64,000 bases of DNA from the NCBI RefSeq assembly GCF_946902905.1, contig NZ_OX336385.1, positions 930,001-994,000 of the forward strand. Reading direction: 5' to 3'. Below, piece by piece: positions 39,600-49,087 of this stretch (positions are counted from its first letter, which is position 1; each line of letters starts with the position of its first letter). The notes beneath the pieces were generated by a model. The model did no database searches and was not told the origin of the DNA. It saw only the letters and a program-made list of their open reading frames with translations. The DNA comes from Streptococcus sp. Marseille-Q6470. GTDB lineage: Bacteria; Bacillota; Bacilli; Lactobacillales; Streptococcaceae. The translations under genes and the position numbers were made by a program.

Positions 39600-39628
39600 T
39601 TGTTAGATTGCTATTAATCCTTTAAAAT
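39600..39628 (+). promoter_or_regulatory. Promoter of the Na/Pi cotransporter gene
   Basis: TTGTTA (39600-39605), 17 bases, TAAAAT (39623-39628), about 45 bases before the chosen start. Confidence 0.65.
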
Positions 39629-39672
39629 AGAATGGGAGAAATTCCGTGATTATTTTTCGGAGGAAAAAGGAA

Positions 39673-41304
39673 ATGTCCATTAATTGGCAGGAAATTATTT
39701 TTCACTTTTTAGGTGGTCTGGGTCTATTTTTGTATAGTATCAAGACCATGGGAGACGGTTTGCAACAAGCAGCTGGAGATCGTCTTCGATATTACATTGA
39801 CAAATATACTAGCAATCCTTTCTTTGGAATTTTAGTTGGAATTGGGATGACTGCCCTGATTCAATCGAGTTCAGGTGTTACGGTTATTACAGTTGGTCTG
39901 GTTAGTGCCGGACTATTGACCCTGCGTCAGGCTATTGGGATTGTTATGGGAGCCAATATTGGAACAACCGTCACATCCTTTATCATCGGTTTTAAATTGG
40001 GAGACTACGCTTTACCGATGCTCTTTATCGGAGCTGTCTGCCTCTTCTTTACAAAAAATCGCTCGATAAATAATGTTGGACGAATCCTCTTTGGTGTCGG
40101 TGGTATCTTCTTTGCCCTCAATCTTATGAGTGGCGCTATGGAACCCCTTAAGGATTTACAAGTCTTTAAAGACTACATGGTAGAACTTAGTAAAAATCCA
40201 ATCTTGGGTGTTCTTGTCGGAACAGGTTTAACCCTTCTGATTCAAGCCTCCTCCGCAACCATCGGGATCCTACAAAATCTCTACGCTAGCCATCTGATTG
40301 ACCTTCAGGGTGCCCTACCAGTTCTCTTTGGAGATAACATCGGAACAACCATCACTGCTATTATCGCTTCCTTGGGTGCTAATATTGCAGCCAAACGTGT
40401 AGCCGCAGCCCATGTAGCCTTTAACGTTATCGGAACTGTTATCTGTATTATCTTCCTCGTTCCATTTACAGGCTTAATCCAATGGTTTGAGAGCTTCTTA
40501 AATCTAGCTCCAGAAATGACCATTGCCTTTGCCCACGGAACCTTTAACATTACCAACACGATTATACAGTTCCCATTCATCGGAGCTCTTGCCTTCTTGG
40601 TAACCAAGCTTATCCCTGGAGAAGACGAAGTTGTCAAATACGAACCTCTCTACCTTGATGAGCAACTGATCAAACAAGCTCCATCTATCGCTCTTGGAAA
40701 TGCTAAAAAAGAACTTCTACACTTGGGTAATTATGCTGCTAAAGCCTTTGACCTCTCTTACGACTATATCATCAACTCTAATGAAAAAGTTGCAGAGAAG
40801 GGACATAAGACTGAAGAAGCTATCAATACCATTGATGAAAAATTGACTCGTTACCTCATTAGTTTATCTGGTGAAGCTTTGAGCCAAAAAGAGAGTGAAG
40901 TCTTAACAAATATCCTTGACTCTTCACGAGACTTGGAACGTATCGGAGACCACGCAGAAGCCCTGCTTAATCTTAATGATTACTTGCAACGCAAGAATGT
41001 TCAATTCTCTGAGGCTGCCTTAGAAGAACTAGCAGAGATTTATCTTAAAACTAGTGAATTCGTCAAAGAGGCTCTTGAGAGTGTGGAAAACAACGACCTC
41101 GAGAAAGCAGAATCTCTTATTGAACGTCATGATGCCATCAATAACATGGAACGTGTCCTTCGTAAGACTCACATCAAACGTCTAAATAACGGAGAATGTT
41201 CTACCCAAGCAGGTGTCAACTTTATCGATATTATTTCACACTACACTCGTGTATCAGACCACGCTATGAACCTTGCTGAAAAGGTTCTAGCAGAACAAAT
41301 TTAA
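39673..41304 (+). CDS. Na/Pi cotransporter (NptA-like) with C-terminal PhoU domain
   Basis: About 543 residues. Two inverted-repeat transport modules carry L-I-Q-S-S-S-G-V-T-V (near 63) and L-I-Q-A-S-S-A-T-I-G (near 185), the Na/Pi QSSS motifs. Each is linked to a G-A-N-I-G-T-T or G-D-N-I-G-T-T loop. About nine membrane segments end near residue 310. From about 340 to the end is a helical PhoU-like domain (S-R-D-L-E-R-I-G-D-H-A-E). It imports phosphate with sodium, and the PhoU part probably regulates it. The start at 39673 has GGAGGAAAAAGGAA upstream. It stands alone on the plus strand. Confidence 0.92.
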   Translation: MSINWQEIIFHFLGGLGLFLYSIKTMGDGLQQAAGDRLRYYIDKYTSNPFFGILVGIGMTALIQSSSGVTVITVGLVSAGLLTLRQAIGIVMGANIGTTVTSFIIGFKLGDYALPMLFIGAVCLFFTKNRSINNVGRILFGVGGIFFALNLMSGAMEPLKDLQVFKDYMVELSKNPILGVLVGTGLTLLIQASSATIGILQNLYASHLIDLQGALPVLFGDNIGTTITAIIASLGANIAAKRVAAAHVAFNVIGTVICIIFLVPFTGLIQWFESFLNLAPEMTIAFAHGTFNITNTIIQFPFIGALAFLVTKLIPGEDEVVKYEPLYLDEQLIKQAPSIALGNAKKELLHLGNYAAKAFDLSYDYIINSNEKVAEKGHKTEEAINTIDEKLTRYLISLSGEALSQKESEVLTNILDSSRDLERIGDHAEALLNLNDYLQRKNVQFSEAALEELAEIYLKTSEFVKEALESVENNDLEKAESLIERHDAINNMERVLRKTHIKRLNNGECSTQAGVNFIDIISHYTRVSDHAMNLAEKVLAEQI

Positions 41305-41315
41305 TAGATAAGAAG

Positions 41316-41339
41316 CCACCTTGACTTAGGTGGTTTTTT
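41316..41339 (+). terminator. Terminator after the Na/Pi cotransporter gene
   Basis: CCACCT, six-base loop, AGGTGG, then TTTTTT. Confidence 0.92.
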
Positions 41340-41376
41340 CGTCTCTTATTTGAGAGTCTCTTTTCTAATGGATAGA

Positions 41377-41412
41377 AAAATGCTTTGATTCACAATGGAA
41401 TCAAAGCATTTT
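41377..41412 (-). terminator. Terminator overlapping the end of the small helical protein gene
   Basis: AAAATGCTTTGATT and AATCAAAGCATTTT form a 14-bp stem with an eight-base loop, with TTTCT after it on the minus strand. The stem includes the last codons of the gene, which also explains its C-terminus. Confidence 0.85.
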
Positions 41413-41697
41413 AAATAGTTCCCCAATCATAAGGGCAGAGGCAGCAGAACCCCTGTACTTGGCTTCCTCTCTTTTGATAAAGCGGGCCAGATTGACTAAC
41501 TCTGGTGCTGGTGTTTTAGGGTTCTTGAGCAGTTCAAGAGTAACCAGACCTGAAAGACGCACCGCTAGCAACCGCTCATTGATGCTTGGTAATTGCTTAG
41601 CAGTCTCTACAAGTGCAACCACTAAATCTTCACTAAGATTCTGACGGGCATTGTTGTAAAGATCCCGAATCAAGGTTTCTAGGTTTGGTTCTTCCAT
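41401..41697 (-). CDS. Small helical protein, bacteriocin-immunity-like
   Basis: A 98-residue all-helical protein (M-E-E-P-N-L-E-T-L-I-R-D-L-Y-N-N-A at the start, N-L-A-R-F-I-K-R-E-E near residue 75). Size and helix pattern resemble EntA_Immun-type bacteriocin immunity proteins. I recall that relatives next to streptococcal pepA carry this label. No bacteriocin gene is visible nearby, so the label may be misleading. The ATG at 41697 is chosen over a GTG nine bases earlier because GGAGGTGA is correctly spaced. It lies 24 bases after pepA and is probably co-transcribed. Confidence 0.55.
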   Translation of the reverse strand: MEEPNLETLIRDLYNNARQNLSEDLVVALVETAKQLPSINERLLAVRLSGLVTLELLKNPKTPAPELVNLARFIKREEAKYRGSAASALMIGELFKML

Positions 41698-41721
41698 CCC
41701 TATCACCTCCCTCTTTGCTGT

Positions 41722-42786
41722 TTAATAATTTTTAATCAAATCTACAGTAGAGCGATCCAATTTTTTAACCAGGGCTTGTAAGAAAGCTTGTGCTTCAAGG
41801 AAATCATCCATAGCGTAGAGTGTTTGGTGTGAGTGGATATAACGAGCACAGACACCAATTGTTGTTGATGGTACACCACCATTTTTCAGATGAGCTGCCC
41901 CGGCGTCAGTTCCACCTTTTCCACAGTAGTATTGATATTTGATTCCAGCTTCTTCAGCAGTTGTCAAAAGGAAATCTTTCATGCCTGGGAGAAGCAAGTG
42001 ACCTGGGTCGTAGAAACGAATCAAGGTTCCATCACCAATCTTACCTTGACCACCATAAACATCACCAGCTGGTGAACAATCCACAGCAAGAAATACTTCT
42101 GGGTCAAATTTTGTTGTTGATGCGTGGGCTCCACGAAGGCCAACTTCTTCTTGGACGTTAGCCCCAAGGTAAAGTTCATTTCCTAGTTTTTGACCTGATA
42201 AGTTTTCAGCCAACTCGCTAACCATGAGAACACCATAACGGTTATCCCAGGCTTTTGAGATGATATTTTTTTCGTTTGCTGTTAGGATTGCACTACTATC
42301 TGGGACGATGGTATCTCCAGGACGGATACCAAAGCTTTCAGCCTCAGCCTTATCCGCAAAACCACCGTCAAAAACGATATCTGAAATAGCCGGCATGGTT
42401 GGCCCACCTGTGCCACGAGTCAAATGTGGAGGCACTGAACCTGAAATTACTGGAATTTCACGTCCTTGGCGAGTAAAGAGTTTAAAACGTTGGCTACTAA
42501 CAACCATTGGATTCCAACCACCAATGCTGACTACTCGGAAAGTTCCATCTGGTTTGATTTCACTAACCATAAAGCCTACTTCATCCATATGAGATGCCAC
42601 CAAGACGCGTGGAGCATTCGCAACTTCTGAATGTTTGATACCATAAATGCCACCCAACCCATCTGTCACTACTTCATCCACGTGAGGTGTTAGTTTTTCA
42701 CGAAGATAAGCGCGAACAGGTGCTTCATGACCTGAGATAGCAGAAAGTTCTGTTACTTCTTTGATTTTAGAAAATAATGTTGTCAT
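41722..42786 (-). CDS. pepA: Glutamyl aminopeptidase, M42 family
   Basis: A 354-residue cytoplasmic metallo-aminopeptidase that removes N-terminal Glu/Asp. Metal and catalytic segments are V-A-S-H-M-D-E-V-G near residue 65, the Asp in A-W-D-N-R-Y-G near 182, Q-E-E-V-G-L-R-G near 214, D-C-S-P-A-G-D near 237, and His in the Y-I-H-S-H-Q-T segment near 320. It forms a large tetrahedral complex in related bacteria. It helps use peptides brought in by the Ami system. It is followed by the small immunity-like gene. Confidence 0.95.
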   Translation of the reverse strand: MTTLFSKIKEVTELSAISGHEAPVRAYLREKLTPHVDEVVTDGLGGIYGIKHSEVANAPRVLVASHMDEVGFMVSEIKPDGTFRVVSIGGWNPMVVSSQRFKLFTRQGREIPVISGSVPPHLTRGTGGPTMPAISDIVFDGGFADKAEAESFGIRPGDTIVPDSSAILTANEKNIISKAWDNRYGVLMVSELAENLSGQKLGNELYLGANVQEEVGLRGAHASTTKFDPEVFLAVDCSPAGDVYGGQGKIGDGTLIRFYDPGHLLLPGMKDFLLTTAEEAGIKYQYYCGKGGTDAGAAHLKNGGVPSTTIGVCARYIHSHQTLYAMDDFLEAQAFLQALVKKLDRSTVDLIKNY

Positions 42787-42880
42787 TTCAGTTCCTTCTT
42801 TCTTTCCACCATTTTACCACTTTTTATAGGAGAAGGGTAGTAGAAATCGATATTTTACCCAGCAAATTACTCCTTGAAAC

Positions 42881-43173
42881 AAAAAAAGAGAGTGGGACAG
42901 AAATCGGTCATTCGTTAGAATTCGATTTCGTCGTCCCACCTCCGCACAGTTGAGTAATACTCAATGAAAATTAAAGAGCAAACTAGGAAGCTAGCCGCAA
43001 GCTGTACTTGAGTACGGTAAGGCGACGCTGACGTGGTTTGAATTTGATTTTCGAAGAGTATAAGGCTGTAAAAGCTGATGAAATCAGCCTAGTAGAACCC
43101 ACTCAACCACTGCGTCTTGCTCGACAATCCAAAGACAATTGAGAGGCTAGGACTTTTGTCCTAGCCTCTTTTT
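42881..43173. repeat. Two-hairpin bidirectional terminator module, copy 2 (split by BOX)
   Basis: The left half (42881-42956) and right half (43062-43173) match the module at 33033-33208 almost base for base. The left hairpin is identical. The right hairpin GAGGCTAGGAC-TTTT-GTCCTAGCCTC (43142-43167) pairs perfectly. This copy also has 13 bases (AGCTGATGAAATC) missing from copy 1, bounded by AGC repeats. The right end overlaps the yidD stop codon, so it also ends the murI-yidD operon. This accounts for most of the 385-base gap between pepA and yidD; 42787-42880 holds nothing I recognise beyond upstream sequence of pepA. Confidence 0.88.
42957..43061 (-). repeat. BOX element (boxA-boxC, no boxB)
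   Basis: On the minus strand ATACTCTTCGAAAATC begins boxA, followed by the CCACGTCAGCGTCGCC segment. The other end has the boxC core CTAGCTTCCTAGTTTGC and finishes ATTGAGTAT. It is about 105 bases long, with inverted ends ATACTC/GAGTAT. It is inserted inside the terminator module next to a TA, and TA is present on both sides. Confidence 0.88.
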
Positions 43174-43408
43174 ACTTTGAATTTCTCTTTAAAGAAAAGT
43201 GGTCCGGAACAGGATCCTTACCTATTTCAGACCAAGGATGACATCGTAAAATCCGTGCCAATCCCATGAGAACCCCCTTAAATCCATGCTTTTCAATAGC
43301 CTGAATCATGTAGTTTGAACAGCTTGGTTCAAATCTACAAGAAGGCGGAAAAGCCGGGGATATAAAGCGTTGGTAAAATCGCACAGGCGCAATTAACATT
43401 CTTTTCAT
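43172..43408 (-). CDS. yidD: Membrane protein insertion efficiency factor YidD
   Basis: A 78-residue protein with the family core [17 protein letters not shown] and R-C-H-P-W. The three Cys are conserved. It assists YidC/Oxa1-type insertion at the inner face of the membrane. It overlaps the rluB stop codon by one base and is last in the nine-gene block. The stop codon lies inside the terminator module. Confidence 0.94.
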   Translation of the reverse strand: MKRMLIAPVRFYQRFISPAFPPSCRFEPSCSNYMIQAIEKHGFKGVLMGLARILRCHPWSEIGKDPVPDHFSLKRNSK

Positions 43409-44130
43409 TATTTCTTGGTTACAGCCATAGTATGTAGTTGGCTAATTTCCTTTTTATTGAGACGACGGGATTCACCTGGACGGAGACCTGTCAAGTCTAG
43501 GTGTCCAAAACGGGTCCGTGACAACTTGTCAACTTGAAGACCTACAGCTTCAAACATTTTTTTAACTTGGTGGTTACGTCCTTCATGGATGGTCAATTGA
43601 ACAACTGAGCGGTTTTTAACTGGGTCCACTTTGAGAATTTCATAGACAGCTGGCTTGGTTTTCTTGCCATCAATCTCAACTCCTCGAGTCAAGGGGCGAA
43701 GGTTTTCTTTGTTGGCAATCCCTTTTACACGCGCAACATAGACCTTATCGATTTCATTACGTGGGTGAATCATCTCATCGGTAAAGTCACCATCATTTGT
43801 CAAAATCAAGACACCTGATGTATCCCAGTCCAAACGTCCCACAGGGTAGATACGCTCTTTCACATTAGGCAAAAGATCGACAACCGTCTTACGTCCCTTA
43901 TCATCTGTTACACTGGAAATCACTCCACGTGGTTTATTGAGCATATAGTAAACCTTTTCTTCGTTATAGATGGGTTGGCCCTCAACCTCAACCTTATCAC
44001 CAGACTTGATGGTTGTCGCTAATTCACGTACTACCTGACCGTTAACAGTCACCAAGCCTTGCTTGATCAACTCTTCTGCTTTTCTCCTACTGGCCACACC
44101 TGCGTGGGCAATATATTTATTGATTCTCAT
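43408..44130 (-). CDS. rluB: 23S rRNA pseudouridine synthase RluB
   Basis: 240 residues. An S4 RNA-binding domain ([19 protein letters not shown]) is followed by a TruA/RsuA-type catalytic domain. The catalytic Asp lies in [11 protein letters not shown] near residue 103, and G-R-N-H-Q-V-K-K-M lies near 183. It modifies helix 89 of 23S rRNA (RluB class) by family knowledge. It overlaps scpB by 14 bases. Confidence 0.93.
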   Translation of the reverse strand: MRINKYIAHAGVASRRKAEELIKQGLVTVNGQVVRELATTIKSGDKVEVEGQPIYNEEKVYYMLNKPRGVISSVTDDKGRKTVVDLLPNVKERIYPVGRLDWDTSGVLILTNDGDFTDEMIHPRNEIDKVYVARVKGIANKENLRPLTRGVEIDGKKTKPAVYEILKVDPVKNRSVVQLTIHEGRNHQVKKMFEAVGLQVDKLSRTRFGHLDLTGLRPGESRRLNKKEISQLHTMAVTKK

Positions 44131-44686
44131 CTTCTTCTATCCTTTCACCAAATAATTGGCTTTCTTGTGCTTGAATTTCAAGCTCGTCAATCACAGGCAA
44201 TTCTTCCAAATGGTTAATACCCATGTAATCTAGAAAATAATCCGTAGTTACATAGAGATTAGGGCGACCAAGAACCTCTTTTTTTCCGTCTTCTCGTATC
44301 AAGTCAAAGGCCTGTAACTTTGCCAAAGCTCCACTCGAATTAACCCCACGAATAGCATCGATTTCTATACGTGTGATAGGTTGCTTATAGGCAATAATGG
44401 ACAGGGTTTCAAGCGCAGCCCGAGATAGACTCTGGTTGATTGGCGCCTTAGAATATTCCTTCAAAACATCTGCAAATTGAGGCTTGGTTACCAATCTGTA
44501 GGCACCTCCTGTCTCAATCAGGGCCAAACTAGAATCCTCGTCTTTTTCATACTTTTTGGCTAATTTTTCAAGACTCTGCTGAACCCCTGTTGGTGGTAAC
44601 GATAAGAGCTCTGCTAACTGACGAGCCCTAATCCCATCTTCACCTGACACAAACAGGAGCGCTTCTATTTTTGCTAAAGTACTCAT
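44117..44686 (-). CDS. scpB: Segregation and condensation protein B
   Basis: A 189-residue protein of two winged-helix domains. The start [15 protein letters not shown] and the segment [13 protein letters not shown] near residue 90 are ScpB signatures, followed by I-R-G-V-N-S-S-G-A. It binds ScpA and the SMC ATPase to compact and separate chromosomes. The start at 44686 follows GAGAGGAAGT. It overlaps rluB and is 12 bases after scpA. Confidence 0.95.
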   Translation of the reverse strand: MSTLAKIEALLFVSGEDGIRARQLAELLSLPPTGVQQSLEKLAKKYEKDEDSSLALIETGGAYRLVTKPQFADVLKEYSKAPINQSLSRAALETLSIIAYKQPITRIEIDAIRGVNSSGALAKLQAFDLIREDGKKEVLGRPNLYVTTDYFLDYMGINHLEELPVIDELEIQAQESQLFGERIEEDENQ

Positions 44687-44698
44687 ACTTCCTCTCAA

Positions 44699-45433
44699 TC
44701 AAGCCTGACTTTGCTCTACTTGATTTTCCTCATTCTTTTTTATGAGATAAATATCTCCAAAACTCTCTTTTTGAATCAAGAGAATTTCTTGGGTTTTAAT
44801 CAACTCTAAGGTTGCTAAAAAGAGGGTAATAACCTCTTGCAAATCCTTGGTTTCTTTAAACAAATCCTGTAGGCATAGTTGTTGCCCTTCTACCAAGGCT
44901 TCCCGAACAATGACCATCATATCCTCAATCTTATACTCATCTCGTAAAATGGTTGTATGGTTTTTCGAGAATTCTTCCTTTTTCTTGGTCAGTAAGGTTG
45001 AAAAGGCTAAGAAAAGATCGATCGTGGTCTTATCATGCACAAGTTCAGCATCTTCGTAAATTAACTCTGTCGGTGCTTTTGAGTAATATTGAGCTCGTTC
45101 TTGGTGCTTGACTTCCAACTGCTCTCCCAAAAGTTTAAACTTACGGTATTCTTCAATCTGAGAAAGGAGATCCTGCTCTAGGTCATCCTCTAAATCAGAC
45201 ACTTCCGCAACCTTTGGCAAGAGCTTACGACTTTTGATCAGCATCAGTTGGCTAGCCATCACCATATATTCACCTGCCACTTCTAAACGCATGGCTTGTA
45301 AGGTTGATATGTAGGCTAGATACTGCTCAATAACTTCTGTAATCGGTACATCATAGATATCCATCTGATACTTTGAAACCAAGTGTAAGAGCAAGTCCAA
45401 AGGCCCTTCAAAATCTTTTAATTTAATATCCAT
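44699..45433 (-). CDS. scpA: Segregation and condensation protein A (kleisin)
   Basis: A 244-residue kleisin. The N-terminus [12 protein letters not shown] and [18 protein letters not shown] are family signatures. The acidic middle (E-D-D-L-E-Q-D) is a linker, and the C-terminal winged helix ends near residue 230. It bridges SMC heads with ScpB. It overlaps the xerD-like stop by one base. Confidence 0.96.
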   Translation of the reverse strand: MDIKLKDFEGPLDLLLHLVSKYQMDIYDVPITEVIEQYLAYISTLQAMRLEVAGEYMVMASQLMLIKSRKLLPKVAEVSDLEDDLEQDLLSQIEEYRKFKLLGEQLEVKHQERAQYYSKAPTELIYEDAELVHDKTTIDLFLAFSTLLTKKKEEFSKNHTTILRDEYKIEDMMVIVREALVEGQQLCLQDLFKETKDLQEVITLFLATLELIKTQEILLIQKESFGDIYLIKKNEENQVEQSQA

Positions 45434-46167
45434 TATCTATATTTTTCTAAGGTCATGACTGTCTTTAATCCTAATTTTTTAGCGATTTCGTACAAGTCAA
45501 CCTTTTCTTCGATTTGTCTTAATATAAACTGTTCTCTCAATCCTTGAGCCGATAAATCTGCAAAACCTTTTTCCTTTAGAAAGGATTCTAACTGACGAAA
45601 GGCCCATTGACGAGAGTATGGCTTACCAGTTTTTTCAAAGATGTAGGTCTGTCCCATCAAGGATTCTAACTCTGCAAGTAATTTTGTGGGAAGACTCAAG
45701 ATTCTTTGTTGAGAAGCTTTATTGATTCTCAACACTTGAAAATCTAGATTCACATCACTTATTTTTATGGCTAGAATTTCACTAGGCAAGAGGCCTAATT
45801 CCACTATCAATAATGCTATTAAACGCCCTTCTGGATAGGTACTTTCTTGCCAGAAAGAACTCAAGTCTAAAAGTTCTGACTTGACTTGTTTTTTTTCAGC
45901 CTGTTTCGGCAATTCTAAACGATAAAAGGTGCCAATCTTTCCTTTCTGGTATAAAAAGTAAAGAAATTGATTACAAGCAGAAACTTTACGCTTTTGGGCA
46001 CTCATTTTAAAATTTGATAATTGAGCTTGGTAGATTTTTAAACTTGTCTCAGAAATTCGTTCTCCAATAAGATCTAAAAACTGCTCCAAGTCATATTTAT
46101 AAGACTGTTTAGAATTACTAGATAGATTTTGCTTTTCTTCTAAAAATGTTAAAATCCATTCTCTCAT
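45433..46167 (-). CDS. Tyrosine recombinase XerD-like protein
   Basis: 244 residues. An N-terminal SAM-like DNA-binding domain ([18 protein letters not shown]) precedes a C-terminal recombinase fold. The last residues T-L-E-K-Y-R carry the Tyr nucleophile, and an Arg is kept in Q-G-L-R-E-Q. The usual first Arg box (GLRxSE) reads L-G-L-L-P-S-E, and the LGH His is replaced in L-G-L-K. Catalysis is therefore doubtful or altered. The dif recombinase of streptococci is XerS, so this is the XerD-like protein always found beside scpAB. A structural role with SMC is possible. Confidence 0.88.
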   Translation of the reverse strand: MREWILTFLEEKQNLSSNSKQSYKYDLEQFLDLIGERISETSLKIYQAQLSNFKMSAQKRKVSACNQFLYFLYQKGKIGTFYRLELPKQAEKKQVKSELLDLSSFWQESTYPEGRLIALLIVELGLLPSEILAIKISDVNLDFQVLRINKASQQRILSLPTKLLAELESLMGQTYIFEKTGKPYSRQWAFRQLESFLKEKGFADLSAQGLREQFILRQIEEKVDLYEIAKKLGLKTVMTLEKYR

Positions 46168-46625
46168 TTGCTTCGAATCTCATATTCCTTACTAAAATCA
46201 TGCAGGAGAGCATTGACCGCCTTGAGGATTGACTTCCGTGTGATAATCCCTTGGAAAATACCATCCTTATCAACGACTGGCAGGAAAGACTCATCCACTA
46301 GCTTATGTAAAACATCTGTCAGTGTATAATCTGGAGCCACCACTGCAACATCCTTCTTTGTCATGTGAACGATATCCATATCTGCCATGACTTCCTGACT
46401 CAAACCTTGCTCCATTTGGTATGCAAAAATATCTCTAAGACCAATGGTTCCAACAAATTTTTTCTCAGCAGTCACTACCGGCACTCTGGTATAGGTCATC
46501 TGGCTAAGAAGGAGAATTGCATGATCTGCATTGTGAGTATCAATGAGTACAGCCAAATTTTCGGCAGGAGTCAAAAAGGTTTCCTCTTGCTCCAGCAAAA
46601 AGAGTTCAAATTCTTTGGCAATCAT
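46164..46625 (-). CDS. cbpB: CBS-pair protein, CbpB/DarB type
   Basis: A 153-residue protein made almost only of two CBS domains (about 15-75 and 80-145). Segments are Y-T-R-V-P-V-V-T-A-E-K-K-F-V-G-T-I-G and S-F-L-P-V-V-D-K-D-G-I-F-Q-G-I-I-T-R-K. The stand-alone CBS pair in this operon matches the c-di-AMP-binding CbpB (DarB) family, which modulates the stringent-response enzyme in other Firmicutes. It overlaps both neighbours by four bases. Confidence 0.85.
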   Translation of the reverse strand: MIAKEFELFLLEQEETFLTPAENLAVLIDTHNADHAILLLSQMTYTRVPVVTAEKKFVGTIGLRDIFAYQMEQGLSQEVMADMDIVHMTKKDVAVVAPDYTLTDVLHKLVDESFLPVVDKDGIFQGIITRKSILKAVNALLHDFSKEYEIRSK

Positions 46626-47143
46626 CGAGCAAACTCCTTGGACAATCCTGGGTAAACCTCATGATTACGTGTCAAAAAGTCCACTTTAAAGTAGCTATCA
46701 TCAATCTCCACACGGGCATAGAGGCATTCTCTGATAGTTCCACGTGGCTGACTGATAGAACCTGGATTTAAAAAGAGGGTCTTTCCTTCCATCCATGCAT
46801 TTGGTACATGCAAGTGCCCATAGAGGCAGATATCTGCATCTTCCTCTTGAGCCCAGAAATCTAGTTTTTGGAAGTTGAAGTTAATGTCAAATAAGTGTCC
46901 ATGAGTCTGGATAATCTTGGTAGGACCCAGTTGAGTCACTAAGCGTTCTGGATAATCTGAATAAAAATCCATATTGCCTCTGACCACCTGAATTCCTTCC
47001 CAGAGCGGTGAATCAGGGCGAAGCTCCGAGTCACCATCGTGAAAAATGGCATCAACTTTCCCAAGATAGCGATCACGTATTTCTTCTACAATCAAGCTAT
47101 CTCCATGGGAGTCACTCATTACAATGATGGTTTGCTTTGCCAT
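46622..47143 (-). CDS. YfcE/MJ0936-type phosphodiesterase
   Basis: A 173-residue metallophosphoesterase with a complete metal site: S-D-S-H-G-D (9-14), H-D-G-D-S-E (near 35), G-N-M-D (near 56), T-H-G-H (near 80) and G-H-L-H (near 108), then N-P-G-S-I-S. Related enzymes hydrolyse phosphodiesters such as bis-pNPP in vitro; the cell substrate is unknown. Its 5' end overlaps rdgB by 25 bases and its 3' end overlaps cbpB by four. Confidence 0.9.
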   Translation of the reverse strand: MAKQTIIVMSDSHGDSLIVEEIRDRYLGKVDAIFHDGDSELRPDSPLWEGIQVVRGNMDFYSDYPERLVTQLGPTKIIQTHGHLFDINFNFQKLDFWAQEEDADICLYGHLHVPNAWMEGKTLFLNPGSISQPRGTIRECLYARVEIDDSYFKVDFLTRNHEVYPGLSKEFAR

Positions 47144-48090
47144 GATGGAAATACCTCCAAAAGTTTCTTAACGGCTAAGGCACGGTGAGATTGACTATTT
47201 TTTTCTTCAAGGGTTAATTCAGCTGATGACTTGCCTGTTTCTCCTACTAGGAAAAGAGGATCATAACCAAAACCATTTTCTCCCTTAGGTTCAAAGTTAA
47301 TGTAGCCTGGCCAATCGGCTTCGACCACCAAGCTTTCCTTACCTGGGCTAGCCACGACCAAGGTGGTGTGGAATTGTGCCGAACGGTCCTTGAGTTCAAA
47401 GACCATGGCTAATTCATGCAAAAGCTTAGCATTGTTTTCCTGGTCAGTGGCTCCCACTCCTGCAAAACGAGCTGACCAGACACCTGGCAATCCACCGAGG
47501 ACATCGACTTTAAGACCTGAGTCGTCTGCCAAAACCATCTTGCCTGTTAATTTAGAGATAGTTTCTGCCTTAAGACGAGCATTTTCTTCAAAGGTCATAC
47601 CGGTTTCAGCAACTTCAGGCAGGTCTGGATAATCATTGAGATTCTCCACATCAAAGCCAAGTTTGTCAAAGATAGCACGAAATTCCTTGGTTTTACCCTC
47701 GTTACGAGTCGCAATCAGCAAAGTTTCTCTGACCTTGTTTGTCTCAAAGAAGGCTTCCACATCGACTCCTTCTTTAGGTAATTCAACATGCAAGAGTTGT
47801 CCATTTTCAACTAAGAGCAAGGTACCTTGGCGTTGAATGACTTCCAAGTTTCGACCTGCTTCTGCATTTAAAATCTCAACGATAAAAGATAGCAAGCGGA
47901 AGTTGGAAGACCAGCGCATTACCGTAATCGTGATTGGAAAACCATTTCCCTCATCACGGAAAATGCGAGCCAAATCCATAAAATCAAGATCAAGAGGATC
48001 TTTTATGAGGCTATAGATTCCACCGTAGACGTCCCAGACACCTACATACCAGTCCTGGTCATCCTTGTATTCATAAATTTTGTTTGTCAT
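47119..48090 (-). CDS. rdgB: XTP/dITP diphosphatase (RdgB/HAM1) with N-terminal extension
   Basis: 323 residues. The C-terminal ~200 residues are a full Ham1 nucleotide diphosphatase ([41 protein letters not shown]). It removes XTP, ITP and dITP. The first ~115 residues ([15 protein letters not shown] near 15) are an extra domain of unknown role, typical of streptococci. The start MTNKIYEY at 48090 overlaps murI by four bases. An earlier in-frame start would lie deep in murI. Confidence 0.93.
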   Translation of the reverse strand: MTNKIYEYKDDQDWYVGVWDVYGGIYSLIKDPLDLDFMDLARIFRDEGNGFPITITVMRWSSNFRLLSFIVEILNAEAGRNLEVIQRQGTLLLVENGQLLHVELPKEGVDVEAFFETNKVRETLLIATRNEGKTKEFRAIFDKLGFDVENLNDYPDLPEVAETGMTFEENARLKAETISKLTGKMVLADDSGLKVDVLGGLPGVWSARFAGVGATDQENNAKLLHELAMVFELKDRSAQFHTTLVVASPGKESLVVEADWPGYINFEPKGENGFGYDPLFLVGETGKSSAELTLEEKNSQSHRALAVKKLLEVFPSWQSKPSL

Positions 48091-48881
48091 AATGTTACAT
48101 GCTCCACATGAATCTCTTTTTCTAACCATTCTGCACCAATCTGGGCAAAACTCTGACTATTCGCTGTTGTATAAAATCGGTGTTGCAGCGGGCCTGCATC
48201 ACGGCTACGATTGATTTCAAAATAATTGAGCAAGACAGAGATGTCCCGCACACACTCCGCTCCACTATCAATCAGTTGAACCTTAGGCCCCATGACATTT
48301 TGAATAATGGGTCTGAGAAGCGGATAATGAGTACAGCCCAAAATCAGGCTGTCCACTTTTCCGACCAAGGGACGTAGGGTTTCATAGACTACTTTCTTGG
48401 TCACACTGGTTGAAAGGGCACCAGACTCAACCAAAGGAGCAAATTTGGGACAGGCCAAACTTTCCACTTGCAAATCCGGATCTAGATCATGGATTTTTTG
48501 ACGATAGATGTCTGATTGTACTGTCATCGGTGTTCCAATCACACCAATTTTCCCACCTTGGCTAGATTTGATAGCCGCTGAAGCCCCAGGCAAGATGACA
48601 CCCAGCACAGGAATATCCAACTTGGACTTGATTTCTTCCCAAACAACTGCTGTTGCAGTATTACAAGCGATGACAATCATCTTGACATCCTTAGTCAAAA
48701 GAAAGTTGACCAACTGCCAAGTATATTCACGAATTTGCTCAGCAGGACGAGGCCCGTAAGGTGCCCGTGCCGAATCTCCAATATAGACGATTTCTTCATG
48801 AGGAAGCTGGCGCATGAGCTCACGTACAACGGTCAAGCCTCCAACGCCCGAATCCAAAAAACCAATTGGTCGATTATCCAT
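48087..48881 (-). CDS. murI: Glutamate racemase
   Basis: A 264-residue enzyme making D-glutamate for peptidoglycan. The catalytic Cys pair is visible in V-I-A-C-N-T-A-T-A (near 73) and I-L-G-C-T-H-Y-P-L (near 184), with D-S-G-V-G-G-L near the start. First gene of the nine-gene block that includes rdgB and scpAB. A promoter lies about 47-75 bases upstream. Confidence 0.96.
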   Translation of the reverse strand: MDNRPIGFLDSGVGGLTVVRELMRQLPHEEIVYIGDSARAPYGPRPAEQIREYTWQLVNFLLTKDVKMIVIACNTATAVVWEEIKSKLDIPVLGVILPGASAAIKSSQGGKIGVIGTPMTVQSDIYRQKIHDLDPDLQVESLACPKFAPLVESGALSTSVTKKVVYETLRPLVGKVDSLILGCTHYPLLRPIIQNVMGPKVQLIDSGAECVRDISVLLNYFEINRSRDAGPLQHRFYTTANSQSFAQIGAEWLEKEIHVEHVTL

Positions 48882-48927
48882 ACAGTCTTCTTTCTAGTCT
48901 TATTTTTCTGATTGATAGTTCATTATC

Positions 48928-48956
48928 ATTATATTTCTTACCGAAATTTTTGACAG
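48928..48956 (-). promoter_or_regulatory. Promoter of the murI operon
   Basis: On the minus strand: CTGTCA (48951-48956), 17 bases, TATAAT (48928-48933). The -10 is perfect; the -35 matches four of six positions. Confidence 0.6.
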
Positions 48957-49054
48957 TCTGTGAAGTCCCAACTGTCTCTCTCTTAATCATAATCAAATAT
49001 CAATAGAATGCAAGGAAAAAGTCTTCGCTCTAAATATCAGTTGAACATAGTGAG

Positions 49055-49080
49055 AAGTCTGGAATTTTCATCCCAGACTT
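49055..49080. terminator. Hairpin after the YneF-type gene
   Basis: AAGTCTGG and CCAGACTT pair around a ten-base loop. The T run is better on the plus strand (TTTTCC) than on the minus strand, so its use as terminator for the YneF-type gene is uncertain. Confidence 0.4.
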
Positions 49081-49087
49081 TTCCTAT

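Noticed and set aside
41401..41697. A bacteriocin locus around the immunity-like gene
   Set aside because: No double-glycine leader peptide, transporter or modification gene is seen within several kb.
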